A stretch of 55,365 nt of DNA, from the NCBI GenBank assembly GCA_018434355.1, contig JAHDPL010000028.1, forward strand, positions 1-55,365, written 5' to 3'. The notes beneath the pieces are model-generated. The model was not told the origin of the DNA and did no database searches. It saw only the letters and a list, made by a program, of their open reading frames with translations. The position numbers and the translations under genes were made by a program. The DNA is from Sporomusaceae bacterium. Its GTDB lineage: Bacteria; Bacillota; Negativicutes; UBA1444. This document shows positions 17,616 to 26,175 of this stretch, piece by piece (the first letter of the stretch is position 1; every line of letters begins with the position of its first letter).

Positions 17616-19280
17616 TCACATTTTTTCCGGTGCATCCACACCGAGGATCGACAGTGCATGCTTCAACACTCTCTGCGTAGCCGCCACCAGCGCCAGTCGG
17701 GCCATCGTCAGCTCCGGCTCGACGCCGAGAACCCGGCAGCCATTGTAAAACGAATGGAACAAGCCAGCCAGTTCGTGGGCAAAGCGGGCAATCCGGTGCG
17801 GCGCCCGGTCGCGAGCCGCAGCAAAGACTTCTTCCGGATAATCACCGAGTTTGCGGATCAAATCCTGCTCAAACGGCGTCGACAACCGGCACAGTTCAGC
17901 CTTTGCGCCACTGTCAAAAACGATGCCGGCCTCCGCCATCTGACGGAAGATGCTGGCAATCCGGGCATGAGCATATTGCACATAATACACCGGATTGTCG
18001 TTGGAATGCGATTTAGCCAAGTCAAGATCAAAATCAAGCTGACTGTCAAGCGACCGCATAATAAAGAAATAACGCGCCGCATCACGCCCGACTTCTTCGA
18101 TCAGCTCGGTCAACGTGACCCCCTGGCCGGTCCGTTTCGACATTTTGACCAGTTCGCCGCCCTGATACAGCGATACCATCTGTAGAACGAGGACTTCCAG
18201 CCGGGCCGGATCATAGCCGAGCGCAGCCACCGCCGCCTTCATCCGGGGGATATAACCATGATGGTCGGCGCCCCAGATATTGATAACGGTTTCAAAACCG
18301 CGGCGAAATTTATTGTCATGGTAGGCAATATCCGAGGCAAAATAAGTCGGGATCCCGTTGTCGCGAATAATCACCCGATCCTTGTCATCGCCAAAATCGG
18401 TGCTGCGCAGCCAGAACGCGCCATCCTTGTCATAGGCGTGGCCTTTTTCCCGTAGCTGCCGGCAGGCCGCCGCCACCGCATCATCTTCGAACAGAGACCG
18501 TTCACTGAACCATTCATCAAACGTTACGCCGAACGATTCGAGATCTTCCCGCAACGCCAACAGTTTTTCATCCAGCGCAATCTGTTTGAACACTTCACGT
18601 CGGTCGGCCGGACTCATCATCAGATAGCGGCTGCCGGCATTATCAATGATACGCTGCGCGGTTTCCACGATATCTTTGCCATGATAGCCGTCTTCCGGAA
18701 ATGTTACTGCCTGCCCCAGCAGTTCGAGATAGCGTGCTTCCACGGAAGCGGCCAGGTTATCGATCTGGTTGCCGGCGTCATTGATGTAAAATTCTTTCTG
18801 CACATCGTAGCCGGCTGCCTGCATCAAATTGGCCAGTGCACTGCCGAATGCCGCGCCGCGGCCATGACCCACATGCAGCGGACCGGTCGGATTGGCGCTG
18901 ACAAACTCGACCTGGACCTTTTGTCGCTGTCCGGCGGTTGTATTGCCATACACCTCGCCCTGATCAAGGATTTCCTGCAACAAAGCATACAACCATTCCT
19001 GTTTTAGATAAAAGTTGATGAAACCGGGGCCGGCAATTTGCGCCCTATCAAGCCAGGGCATTTCCAGCCTTGCAATCACCGCTTCGGCAATTTTTCGCGG
19101 ATTTGCCTTAAGTGACCGTGCTGCTTGCATGGCAAAGTTGGTGGCATAATCACCAAAACTCTTTTCCGGCGGAGTCTCCAGCAATACTTCCGGCAACTCG
19201 GCCTTAGGCAATATTCCTTCATCCATGGCAGCCGCAGCAGCCCGCACCACTGCCGCCGCCAGTAGTTCCTTTATATCCAT
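17616..19280 (-). CDS. argS: Arginyl-tRNA synthetase
   Basis: The 554-residue class I synthetase charges tRNA-Arg. The N-terminal arginyl-specific additional domain covers about 1-85. The HIGH motif appears as HVGHGRGAAFG after VEFVSANPTGPL. The KMSKS-like motif is KMSKRTGQGVTL. The C-terminal DALR anticodon-binding domain covers about 435-554 and ends near the usual terminal Met. AGGAGG lies upstream of the ATG at 19280. A near-consensus promoter lies 50-80 bases upstream and gives a leader of only about 45 bases, which is too short for a T-box. Confidence 0.96.
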   Translation of the reverse strand: MDIKELLAAAVVRAAAAAMDEGILPKAELPEVLLETPPEKSFGDYATNFAMQAARSLKANPRKIAEAVIARLEMPWLDRAQIAGPGFINFYLKQEWLYALLQEILDQGEVYGNTTAGQRQKVQVEFVSANPTGPLHVGHGRGAAFGSALANLMQAAGYDVQKEFYINDAGNQIDNLAASVEARYLELLGQAVTFPEDGYHGKDIVETAQRIIDNAGSRYLMMSPADRREVFKQIALDEKLLALREDLESFGVTFDEWFSERSLFEDDAVAAACRQLREKGHAYDKDGAFWLRSTDFGDDKDRVIIRDNGIPTYFASDIAYHDNKFRRGFETVINIWGADHHGYIPRMKAAVAALGYDPARLEVLVLQMVSLYQGGELVKMSKRTGQGVTLTELIEEVGRDAARYFFIMRSLDSQLDFDLDLAKSHSNDNPVYYVQYAHARIASIFRQMAEAGIVFDSGAKAELCRLSTPFEQDLIRKLGDYPEEVFAAARDRAPHRIARFAHELAGLFHSFYNGCRVLGVEPELTMARLALVAATQRVLKHALSILGVDAPEKM

Positions 19281-19330
19281 TCTCGTTCCTCCTGTGATTC
19301 GGCCAACCTTATTTATGCAAATACGTGTCT

Positions 19331-19359
19331 ATTATAGCAGCAGTTGCGTCACTTGCCAA
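19331..19359 (-). promoter_or_regulatory. Sigma-A type promoter for argS
   Basis: On the minus strand TTGGCA (19359-19354) is separated by exactly 17 bases from TATAAT (19336-19331). This is the best -35/-10 pair I see in the window. Transcription would start near 19324 and probably covers argS, rpoE and pyrG. Confidence 0.8.
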
Positions 19360-19376
19360 TTCAGCGAATAATCAGC

Positions 19377-20858
19377 TCACAACGCTGAATCTATTGCCTC
19401 GGTGACCGTTTTCAGCACCAACCAGCGCGCATATTCTTTTGAATTGGCGGCAACAACCGTCCAGGGCGCTTTGCGGGTCGACGTACGGAATAGCATTTCA
19501 TCAACCGCCACTTTATATGCATCCCATTTTTCCCGGTTGCGCCAATCTTCGTCAGTAATCTTCCAGCGTTTTTCCGGCGTATCCTCCCGCTCGCGGAATC
19601 GCCGCAACTGCTCATCCTTGTCGATATGCAGCCAAAACTTGACCACCACCGCCCCGTAATTGGTCAGTTGCTGTTCAAACTCATTGATTTCCCGGTAAGC
19701 CCGTCGCCACTCCGTTTCTTTGCAGAACCCCTCGACCCGTTCCACCAGCACCCTGCCATACCAGGTGCGGTCAAAAATGCTGATTCGACCGGCAGCCGGA
19801 ACCGCCTGCCAAAACCGCCACAGGTAGTGGTGGGATTTTTCGGTGTCGTTTGGCGCGGCGACCGGAACCACCTCGTAACCACGCGGATCGAGATGCTGCA
19901 CAAGACGTTTGATCGCGCCGCCCTTGCCGGCGGCATCCCAGCCCTCAAACAAAATCAGTACCGGAATTTTTTTCTTGTATGCTTCATAATGCATTTCATG
20001 CAATTTTTTGCCGAACCGGTCCATCGCTTTCTCGTAGTCATCCGGTTTCCATTCCTTGAGCATCGTTACCCGGTCCAAAATCGATGCACTGTTTTCTTGT
20101 CGGTTTTCCGTCAGCTCTGTCGATGGTTTGAGGATCGGTTGTTGTTCCAGCCTGGCCAGTTGCTGCTCGAACGATTGAGCAATGGTTTCACAGATTTTTA
20201 CGGCGGCAAATCGCCGGTCCATCGCCGCTACCGGAATCCAGGGACTGCAATCCCGGTCGGTCCTGCTGAGAGTCTCTTCGATGATTTCAACATATTCATC
20301 ATATTTGCGGTGCCGCCGCCACTCCACTTCGCCGACGCGCCAGCGGGTGGCCGGGTCCTGCTCCAGTTTTTCCATCCGTTTTTTCTGTTCTTTGCGGGTG
20401 ATATGCAGAAAAAATTTGATCAAAATGCAACCAGAATCACTTAGCTGTCGTTCAAACGAGACGATTTCATCATAAGTCGCAGCAAGTTTTTCCGGCACGG
20501 ACAATCCATCGATCCGCTCCGACAGTACCCGCTCATACCAGCTTTTGTCATAGATCATCACTTTGCCGGCCGCCGGAATCGTATTCCAGAACTGCCAGAG
20601 AAACGGATGGGCCGTAGTGTCGGCGTGACAGGTATTATTGGCAAACACTTTGAATCCGCGCGGATCAAGCCGCAGAATCAATTCATTGATCAACGTGCCG
20701 CGCCCGGCGGCATCCCAGCCTTCAAACACAATGATCGCCGGAATCTTTTGTTCATGCAGCTTGCGATGCAGCTCTCCCAGTTGATTTCCCAACAATTCCA
20801 TTCGCGTCTTGTAATCGGCTTTGTCCAGTTTTTGGCTGAGATCTACCTGTTCAAGCAT
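19377..20858 (-). CDS. Two-domain polyphosphate kinase 2 (polyphosphate:AMP phosphotransferase type)
   Basis: The protein of about 493 residues consists of two tandem PPK2 domains, each with a Walker A motif: FEGWDAAGRGT near residue 47 and FEGWDAAGKGGAI near 305. Each also has a lid/Walker B-like segment (IYDKSWYERVLSERIDG and IFDRTWYGRVLVERVEG). Fused two-domain PPK2 proteins (class II) typically use polyphosphate to phosphorylate AMP to ADP. The ATG at 20858 has GAGGGGG upstream; the frame opens 18 codons earlier, but without a ribosome site. The two domains differ in the P-loop (Arg versus Lys). In characterised fused enzymes the C-terminal domain is usually the active one, and here it keeps the canonical Lys. 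Confidence 0.92.
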   Translation of the reverse strand: MLEQVDLSQKLDKADYKTRMELLGNQLGELHRKLHEQKIPAIIVFEGWDAAGRGTLINELILRLDPRGFKVFANNTCHADTTAHPFLWQFWNTIPAAGKVMIYDKSWYERVLSERIDGLSVPEKLAATYDEIVSFERQLSDSGCILIKFFLHITRKEQKKRMEKLEQDPATRWRVGEVEWRRHRKYDEYVEIIEETLSRTDRDCSPWIPVAAMDRRFAAVKICETIAQSFEQQLARLEQQPILKPSTELTENRQENSASILDRVTMLKEWKPDDYEKAMDRFGKKLHEMHYEAYKKKIPVLILFEGWDAAGKGGAIKRLVQHLDPRGYEVVPVAAPNDTEKSHHYLWRFWQAVPAAGRISIFDRTWYGRVLVERVEGFCKETEWRRAYREINEFEQQLTNYGAVVVKFWLHIDKDEQLRRFREREDTPEKRWKITDEDWRNREKWDAYKVAVDEMLFRTSTRKAPWTVVAANSKEYARWLVLKTVTEAIDSAL

Positions 20859-20962
20859 GGTCCGTCCCCCTCTGAAAGGTTTCTTTACGCCGCAAGGTGT
20901 ATCCTGCACCAATCCATGATAAAATAACGATAGAATCCGATACTATATAATGAGGTGAAACG

Positions 20963-21469
20963 ATGAAATCAACCCGCCGCCAATTGTTGACCGTATTGTT
21001 ACTGGCAGGCCTGTTGCTGTTTGGCATGCAGACTGAGGCATTCGCCGCCAAAGCGCCTGCTCCGGCGCCCGTAGCCCCGCCTGCCGCTCCGGCGCCGACC
21101 ACGGTCGTGCCGATCGAAATCCGCGCCCATGCCTATGATGCCATCGGAACCGCCCTGATTCAGCGCACCACCGATATCTTTGCCAATGACAAGCGGTTTC
21201 GGTTGGTCAACAGCAGCGAACCATCCCGCGTCATCATCAACGTATCGACCCAGGCCAGCAAGAGCAACAAGGAGCCTGTCACCGCCTATGGTCTGGCCGT
21301 CACATTCAAGCTCCCCAGCAGCGCCGATCGCATTTTTGCCGGCAACACCGTCGGGGTCTGCAGCATGAAAGAAGTTCCAGCCGATGCGCAGGGCATTGTC
21401 GACATGACCTGGAGCCTGGTGGAAAACTTCCCGGATTTGCTGGCCAAAGTCAGTAAACCAGCCAAGTAA
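20963..21469 (+). CDS. Small secreted protein, function unknown
   Basis: The 168-residue protein starts with a signal peptide (KSTRRQLLTVLLLAGLLLFGMQTEAFA), followed by an Ala/Pro-rich linker (about 30-50) and a compact domain of about 115 residues (IEIRAHAYDAIGTALIQRTTDIF...). The domain has alternating beta and alpha character. It faintly recalls small domains of lipoproteins that bind other envelope parts, but I recognise no family. GAGGTG lies five bases before the ATG. It is the only plus-strand gene between 1 and 40 kb. It is divergent from the PPK2 gene and ends at its own terminator. Confidence 0.75.
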   Translation: MKSTRRQLLTVLLLAGLLLFGMQTEAFAAKAPAPAPVAPPAAPAPTTVVPIEIRAHAYDAIGTALIQRTTDIFANDKRFRLVNSSEPSRVIINVSTQASKSNKEPVTAYGLAVTFKLPSSADRIFAGNTVGVCSMKEVPADAQGIVDMTWSLVENFPDLLAKVSKPAK

Positions 21470-21492
21470 CTGCCCGTCAGTATCATTCGTCA

Positions 21493-21518
21493 AACTCCGG
21501 TTATGCCGGAGTTTTTTA
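21493..21518 (+). terminator. Terminator after the small secreted protein
   Basis: AACTCCGG (21493-21500) pairs with CCGGAGTT (21506-21513), then TTTTT. The tract touches the stop codon of the convergent kinase gene. In the other direction the stem lacks a good U-run. Confidence 0.85.
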
Positions 21519-22451
21519 TTTGCTGCGGAACTGCGCCAACTGCTCTGCCAACTGGACGCAATTGTTTTCCGGCGACTGGATCGTGCAGGCCGCCACAGCG
21601 GTTCCTGTAACAACCGCCATTGCCAGATTCTCGCCACGCGCCAGTCCTGCCAAAGCGCCGGAAAAAAATGCGTCGCCGGCACCGCAGGTATCGATGACTT
21701 TTACTGGCAGAGCCGGCTGAAAGCCACGTTCGCCAGTGGCCGCATCATAATATACGCTGCCGCGCGCCCCGAGCGTTACCACTAGCGCCTGTAGACCGAA
21801 TTTCCCGGTTATCTGCGGCAAATTCGCCAAGATTTTGTCTGCGTCGCTGTCGCCGAACTCCGCACCGCACAAACGGCCCAGTTCGATATGATTGCAGACA
21901 AACAACGCCAAGCCATCCAACACGTCCGGCGCTTTCATAACCACTTCCAGATTTCCCGGCAGGCCATATACAGGTTTATTTTTCTTCTTTGCCAGTTTCA
22001 GCACCTGGCGGGTAATCCGTTCATTCAAATCGAGTTCCAGCGCCACATGGGTCGCCTGTTCCATCATCGTCTCGCCCAGCAGCGACAGTGAGTTTTCCAT
22101 TCCCTGCAGATCCGGCATCTGCGATATCGAGCCAGCCAGTTCGCCGGTTTCATCCATCACTGCCAGCCACATCCCCATGCCGCCGCTATCGGTGCGGGCC
22201 AGATAAGAAGCGCCGACGCCAGAGGCCGTTAGGCGTTCCACCACATCGTTGCCGATCGACCCCTTGTCCACACTCGACACCAAACTGGCCGGCAAACCCA
22301 GCCGACCGATATTTTCGGCGACGTTGCGGCCAACACCGCCATGCACGAACTTTACCGAGCCGACATTCCGGCCATGCGGATCGTAACGCACCGCAGAAAA
22401 TCCCTTGCAATCGACAAAGACAGTACCCACTACAATAATATGCGCTGCCAT
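21516..22451 (-). CDS. PfkB-family sugar or nucleoside kinase
   Basis: The 311-residue ribokinase-fold protein has the N-terminal glycine pair motif in FVHGGVGRNVAENIGRLG and the C-terminal anion-hole/catalytic motif DTCGAGDAFFSGALAG, whose Asp is the catalytic base. Family members phosphorylate sugars or nucleosides such as ribose, fructose phosphate, adenosine or pseudouridine, and the sequence does not settle which. The start at 22451 follows a GGAGG sequence. It lies downstream of speD, with a terminator between them, so it is probably transcribed separately. No sugar transport or catabolic genes are adjacent. Confidence 0.85.
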   Translation of the reverse strand: MAAHIIVVGTVFVDCKGFSAVRYDPHGRNVGSVKFVHGGVGRNVAENIGRLGLPASLVSSVDKGSIGNDVVERLTASGVGASYLARTDSGGMGMWLAVMDETGELAGSISQMPDLQGMENSLSLLGETMMEQATHVALELDLNERITRQVLKLAKKKNKPVYGLPGNLEVVMKAPDVLDGLALFVCNHIELGRLCGAEFGDSDADKILANLPQITGKFGLQALVVTLGARGSVYYDAATGERGFQPALPVKVIDTCGAGDAFFSGALAGLARGENLAMAVVTGTAVAACTIQSPENNCVQLAEQLAQFRSK

Positions 22452-22484
22452 ATCGCATCCTCCTTCGCAAACCGGCTGGTCGCC

Positions 22485-22530
22485 GGCAAAAAGTGAAACG
22501 GGCCAGCCTTCGGGAGAACGCGACCCGTTT
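22485..22530 (-). terminator. Terminator after speD
   Basis: AAACGGG (22496-22502) and CCCGTTT (22524-22530) form the base of an imperfect stem, followed in minus-strand RNA by CACUUUUUG. It lies ten bases after the speD stop. Confidence 0.6.
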
Positions 22531-22539
22531 ATGTGTTAC

Positions 22540-23388
22540 TTATACCTTGGGGATGTTGCGACCGGAAAAGATCTCATTCATTTCTTTTTTTAGCCGTTGC
22601 TTAATTTTTTTCTTTTCCGAATTGATTAGTTCTTTTTTTGCAGTACCAAACAAGTAATTGTCCAGATCAAATTCCTTCAGAATCATCTTGGTGTGAAAGA
22701 TATTGTCCTGGTAAACGTTCACATCAACCATCTGGTATTCGTCGCGGGTTTCTTTCGAGATATAGTTTTGAATCGAATTGATCTTGTGGTCGATAAACAG
22801 TTTTTTGCCGTTGATGTCGCGGGTAAAACCACGAACCCGATAGTCGATGGCCACGATATCCGAACTGAAGCTGTTGATCAGGTAATTTAGCGCAGTCAGC
22901 GGTGAAATTCGGCCACAGGTCGACACATCGATATCGGCCCGGAAAGTGCTGATCCCCTGATCGGGATGGCTCTCCGGATAAGTGTGTACCGTGATGTGAC
23001 TTTTGTCCAGGTGCGCCACCACAGCATCGGTCTGCTTTTTTTTCTTCTTTTTCTTTTTCGGCTCATCCTCGTCGATATCCTGAAGGGTTTCAGCCACCAA
23101 CGCTTCCGAAGCTTCCTTGTCCTCAGCAACCAGCATCGTCACGCTCGAACCCTGCGGTTCATAGTCTTGCTGGGCAATATTCAAGATATTGGCGCCGATG
23201 ATCTTAGCCACTTCGGTCAAAATACCGGTCAGACGCTCGGCATTGTATTCTTCATCGATGTATTCAATGTATTCGCGGCGATGTTGGGGAGTTTTGGCGT
23301 AACAAATATCATACATGTTGAAGCTCAGGGTTTTGGTCAGGTTATTGAATCCGTAGAGCTTGATTTTTTTGATTTTTTTTACCTGCAT
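22540..23388 (-). CDS. speD: S-adenosylmethionine decarboxylase, proenzyme
   Basis: This 282-residue enzyme of the longer, E. coli-like class makes decarboxylated SAM for spermidine synthesis. The self-cleavage site that creates the pyruvoyl group is at [13 protein letters not shown] (Ser130), and the proton-donor Cys is in [10 protein letters not shown] (Cys158). Residues 105-119 form an Asp/Glu stretch followed by eight consecutive Lys (111-118), just before the cleavage region. This looks like an insertion. No spermidine synthase gene is in the window. A promoter with a 17-base spacer lies upstream, and a terminator follows. Confidence 0.93.
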   Translation of the reverse strand: MQVKKIKKIKLYGFNNLTKTLSFNMYDICYAKTPQHRREYIEYIDEEYNAERLTGILTEVAKIIGANILNIAQQDYEPQGSSVTMLVAEDKEASEALVAETLQDIDEDEPKKKKKKKKQTDAVVAHLDKSHITVHTYPESHPDQGISTFRADIDVSTCGRISPLTALNYLINSFSSDIVAIDYRVRGFTRDINGKKLFIDHKINSIQNYISKETRDEYQMVDVNVYQDNIFHTKMILKEFDLDNYLFGTAKKELINSEKKKIKQRLKKEMNEIFSGRNIPKV

Positions 23389-23429
23389 TACGATCCTCTT
23401 TTCCCGCGCCGGCGTTATTTTCCAACCAA

Positions 23430-23458
23430 ATACTAACAGATTTTTTGTTTAGTTACAA
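23430..23458 (-). promoter_or_regulatory. Likely promoter for speD
   Basis: On the minus strand TTGTAA (23458-23453), a 17-base spacer and TAGTAT (23435-23430) are seen, with TGT just before the -10 (extended -10). Each hexamer matches the consensus in four of six positions. It lies about 45 bases before the speD start. Confidence 0.55.
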
Positions 23459-23479
23459 TGTAAAATTTAACGGAACATT

Positions 23480-24205
23480 TTATAGCCCGGTTTCCTGCCA
23501 GCAGCAATACACACCAAGGATTCCCGCCTGCAAACCGACCCGGATCCCCTGTGAGTTTTCCGCCAACCGGTTGCTGATTGCCGCCGGTTCATGCATCGAT
23601 AGGTTGACGCCGCTCAGCGGCCAATGCACTCCATCACTGACCACCTGTTCACAATCTGTTGTCAACGGAATCAGTGAGATGATCTTCGGTAATTGCACAA
23701 AGTCAAACGTCAGTCGTTGACCGCCTGATAACAAAAACAACGCTTCGGCCTGGTCGACCAGCGACGCTGGTCCCATTCCCCATTGCACCGCCTGAATCAG
23801 GCTGGCCACATTGGACCAGGCATGGTCGAACCGCCCGCCCCACCCACCAGTCAACAGCGCCGTCGCACCGGGGCGCTGTCTGGCCAATTCTTGCAGGGCC
23901 AGCTTAAGATCGCTGTCATCCTTGTCGGCTGGGTATCGCAGAGATGGGACCTGCAGCGCCGCCAACCATTTCCAAGAGACCGCATCACTACTATCAGCAT
24001 CACCGATAAAGATCTCCGGAATCACCGCTGCTGCCCGGCAGACGTCGGCTCCCCGGTCAACGGCCCATACCGGGAACGAACTGGCAAGTGCCTGCAACCA
24101 GGCAATCGCAGGCGCCCGCCCGCCGGCTACCAGAACGACAGGTTCCGTCCGCGCGACGGCAACCGGCTCAATTTTAAGCGAACCCTGCGGGATTGTTATC
24201 TTCAT
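23480..24205 (-). CDS. thiN: Thiamine pyrophosphokinase
   Basis: The 241-residue enzyme transfers pyrophosphate from ATP to thiamine to make TPP. The N-terminal catalytic fold has AVDRGADVCRAA, PEIFIGDADSS and PADKDDSDLKLALQ, which are the metal and substrate motifs of the family, with GGWGGRFDHAWSNV following. The C-terminal beta domain (from about 150) is the thiamine-binding part. It starts 15 bases after the ABC-F gene, with GGGAGGG before the ATG, so it is probably the last gene of that operon. TPP is the cofactor of NifJ in the same window. No TPP riboswitch is visible upstream. Confidence 0.9.
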   Translation of the reverse strand: MKITIPQGSLKIEPVAVARTEPVVLVAGGRAPAIAWLQALASSFPVWAVDRGADVCRAAAVIPEIFIGDADSSDAVSWKWLAALQVPSLRYPADKDDSDLKLALQELARQRPGATALLTGGWGGRFDHAWSNVASLIQAVQWGMGPASLVDQAEALFLLSGGQRLTFDFVQLPKIISLIPLTTDCEQVVSDGVHWPLSGVNLSMHEPAAISNRLAENSQGIRVGLQAGILGVYCCWQETGL

Positions 24206-24220
24206 CTGCCGCCCTCCCGT

Positions 24221-26164
24221 TCAGTTGCCGCCGCTTTCCGACGCTTCCAGGTCCGCCAGTTCAAGACCGGCCGCTTCCCAAGCTTGGTAAGCCTTATCCA
24301 AAGCAGTTTTTAGCTGTTCATAGTCCTCGCCCAGCTTGCGACTCGCCAGCGGATCGGCATGCGACGCAGGGTCGTTGATCCGTTTTTCCAGCTCCGACAG
24401 CATGATTTCCAGTTCGTTGATTTCTTTTTCCAGCCGGGTGAGTTGACGTTGACACTCCTGACGCCGTTTCAGCGGTGAAGTATTTCGCTTTTCCACTCGT
24501 TCGCCTTTGGGCGCTTGCGGGCGCGGTTCGCTCGCGATGTTCCGCGTCGGCTCGACCAGTGCGGCCTGAGCAATTTGGGCCGTTTTATACTCGCTATAGT
24601 TGCCGGGATATGATACCAGTTTGCCGGCTTCAAACGCCAGCAGCCGATCAGCAATCCGGTCGATCAGGTATCGGTCGTGTGAAACCAGCAATAGTGAGCC
24701 GGGAAAAGCCTCCAACGCTTCTTCAACCGCTTCCCGCGCCGGAATGTCCAAGTGGTTGGTCGGTTCATCCATCACCAGGAAGTTGGCGCCGGACAGCAAG
24801 ATTTTCAACAGCGCCAGCCGGGCCTTCTCACCGCCGGACAAATCGCCGACCAGTTTAAAAACATCATCGCCGCGAAACAAGAATCTGCCTAACACTTTCC
24901 GAGCACGGTCCTCGGTAAGTCCGCAGCGATAAACCACCTCATCCAGCACCCGCACCGCATCGTTCAATTCCTCAAATTCCTGCGAGTAATAGCCGACTCT
25001 GGCGCGCGGGCTATTACGCACGCGACCCTTCAGCGGTTGCATTTCCCCCAGCAGTAATCGCAGCAACGTTGTTTTGCCGACGCCGTTTGGCCCCATCAAC
25101 GCGACTTTTTCACCGCCGCGCAGCAAGAACGAAATGTCGCGGAACACCGGCTCACCGCCATAACCTGCCGCCACTTCGACAAACTCGCTCATTCGCTCCG
25201 GCACTTCATCGCAGTCGGGAAAGAAGAACTGCATCGCTTCACGGGTTTCCGGTCGCTCCAGTCGTTCCAGTCGGTTCAACTGCGACTGGCGACCGCGCGC
25301 CTGCTTTGATTTGATGCCCGCTTTATACCGCCGGATGTATTCTTCGGTTTCGGCGATCTTTTCCTGCTGCTGCTCGTAAGCCGCGAGCGCCGCCGTCAAG
25401 CGCATCGCCTTTTGCTCGACATAGCCGGAATAGCCGGCCGCATACTCGGTGAGCGAGCCATTGGCCAGTTCCAGTGTCCGGCTGGTCACGGCATCCAAAA
25501 AATAGCGGTCATGCGACACGACCAGGACCGCGCCGGGATAATCGCGCAGATAGGATTCCAGCCACTCGGACCGTTCCAGGTCCAGATGGTTGGTCGGTTC
25601 ATCCAGACAGAGAAAATCCGGTTGGCGGACTAATTCACGCGCCAGCGCGATGCGGGTTTTCTGGCCGCCGGAAAATTCGGCGGCATTGCGCGCCAAGTCC
25701 TGCTCGGAAAAGCCGAGCCCGATCGAAATCTGCCGAATCCGGTTGTCCATCGAATAGCCGTCGGCATGTTCAAACCGCGCCATCACATCGGCATACTCCG
25801 TCAGCAACGATTCCGGTGCGCGGTCGCCGAGCACGGCAAGCTGCGCTTCGATTTGTCGCATGTGCGCTTCCCAGGCCAGCACGTCCTGATAAGCCTGCTT
25901 CAGTTCCTCCAACACGGTCCGTCCGCCAAAATCCGCTTCCTGCCTCACATAACCCACTGCACAGGAATGAAACCAATTTACCTGTCCGCCATCAGCGCGT
26001 TCTTCGTCCAACAGGCAACGCAACAACGTCGTTTTACCCGCTCCGTTCGGACCGACTAACCCAACTTTTTCGCCCCGCCTGATTTCAAACCCGATTCCAG
26101 AATAAAGCACCCTCTCGCCAAAATATTTGGCCAGGTCGGTGACTTTTAACAGCAAATCCGCCAT
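24221..26164 (-). CDS. ABC-F family ATPase (ribosome-associated)
   Basis: The protein of about 647 residues has two ABC domains and no membrane segments. Walker A motifs are GPNGAGKTTLLRC and GPNGVGKTTLLRL, signatures are SGGQKTRIALA and SGGEKARLALL, and both Walker B motifs end in MDEPTNHLD or LDEPTNHLD. The linker between domains is helical and charged. A C-terminal coiled coil (about 545-645) is typical of the Uup/YdiF group. ABC-F proteins act on the ribosome, as translation factors or antibiotic-protection factors. The ATG at 26164 has AAGGA eight bases upstream and lies 11 bases after the acetyltransferase stop. The frame opens 14 codons earlier, overlapping that gene. Confidence 0.93.
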   Translation of the reverse strand: MADLLLKVTDLAKYFGERVLYSGIGFEIRRGEKVGLVGPNGAGKTTLLRCLLDEERADGGQVNWFHSCAVGYVRQEADFGGRTVLEELKQAYQDVLAWEAHMRQIEAQLAVLGDRAPESLLTEYADVMARFEHADGYSMDNRIRQISIGLGFSEQDLARNAAEFSGGQKTRIALARELVRQPDFLCLDEPTNHLDLERSEWLESYLRDYPGAVLVVSHDRYFLDAVTSRTLELANGSLTEYAAGYSGYVEQKAMRLTAALAAYEQQQEKIAETEEYIRRYKAGIKSKQARGRQSQLNRLERLERPETREAMQFFFPDCDEVPERMSEFVEVAAGYGGEPVFRDISFLLRGGEKVALMGPNGVGKTTLLRLLLGEMQPLKGRVRNSPRARVGYYSQEFEELNDAVRVLDEVVYRCGLTEDRARKVLGRFLFRGDDVFKLVGDLSGGEKARLALLKILLSGANFLVMDEPTNHLDIPAREAVEEALEAFPGSLLLVSHDRYLIDRIADRLLAFEAGKLVSYPGNYSEYKTAQIAQAALVEPTRNIASEPRPQAPKGERVEKRNTSPLKRRQECQRQLTRLEKEINELEIMLSELEKRINDPASHADPLASRKLGEDYEQLKTALDKAYQAWEAAGLELADLEASESGGN

Positions 26165-26175
26165 CGATTCCGTCC

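Noticed and set aside
19281-19376. T-box leader before argS
   Set aside because: The promoter leaves only about 45 bases of leader, too short for a T-box.
24206-24220. TPP riboswitch before thiN
   Set aside because: Only 15 bases lie between it and the upstream gene; no riboswitch core is present.
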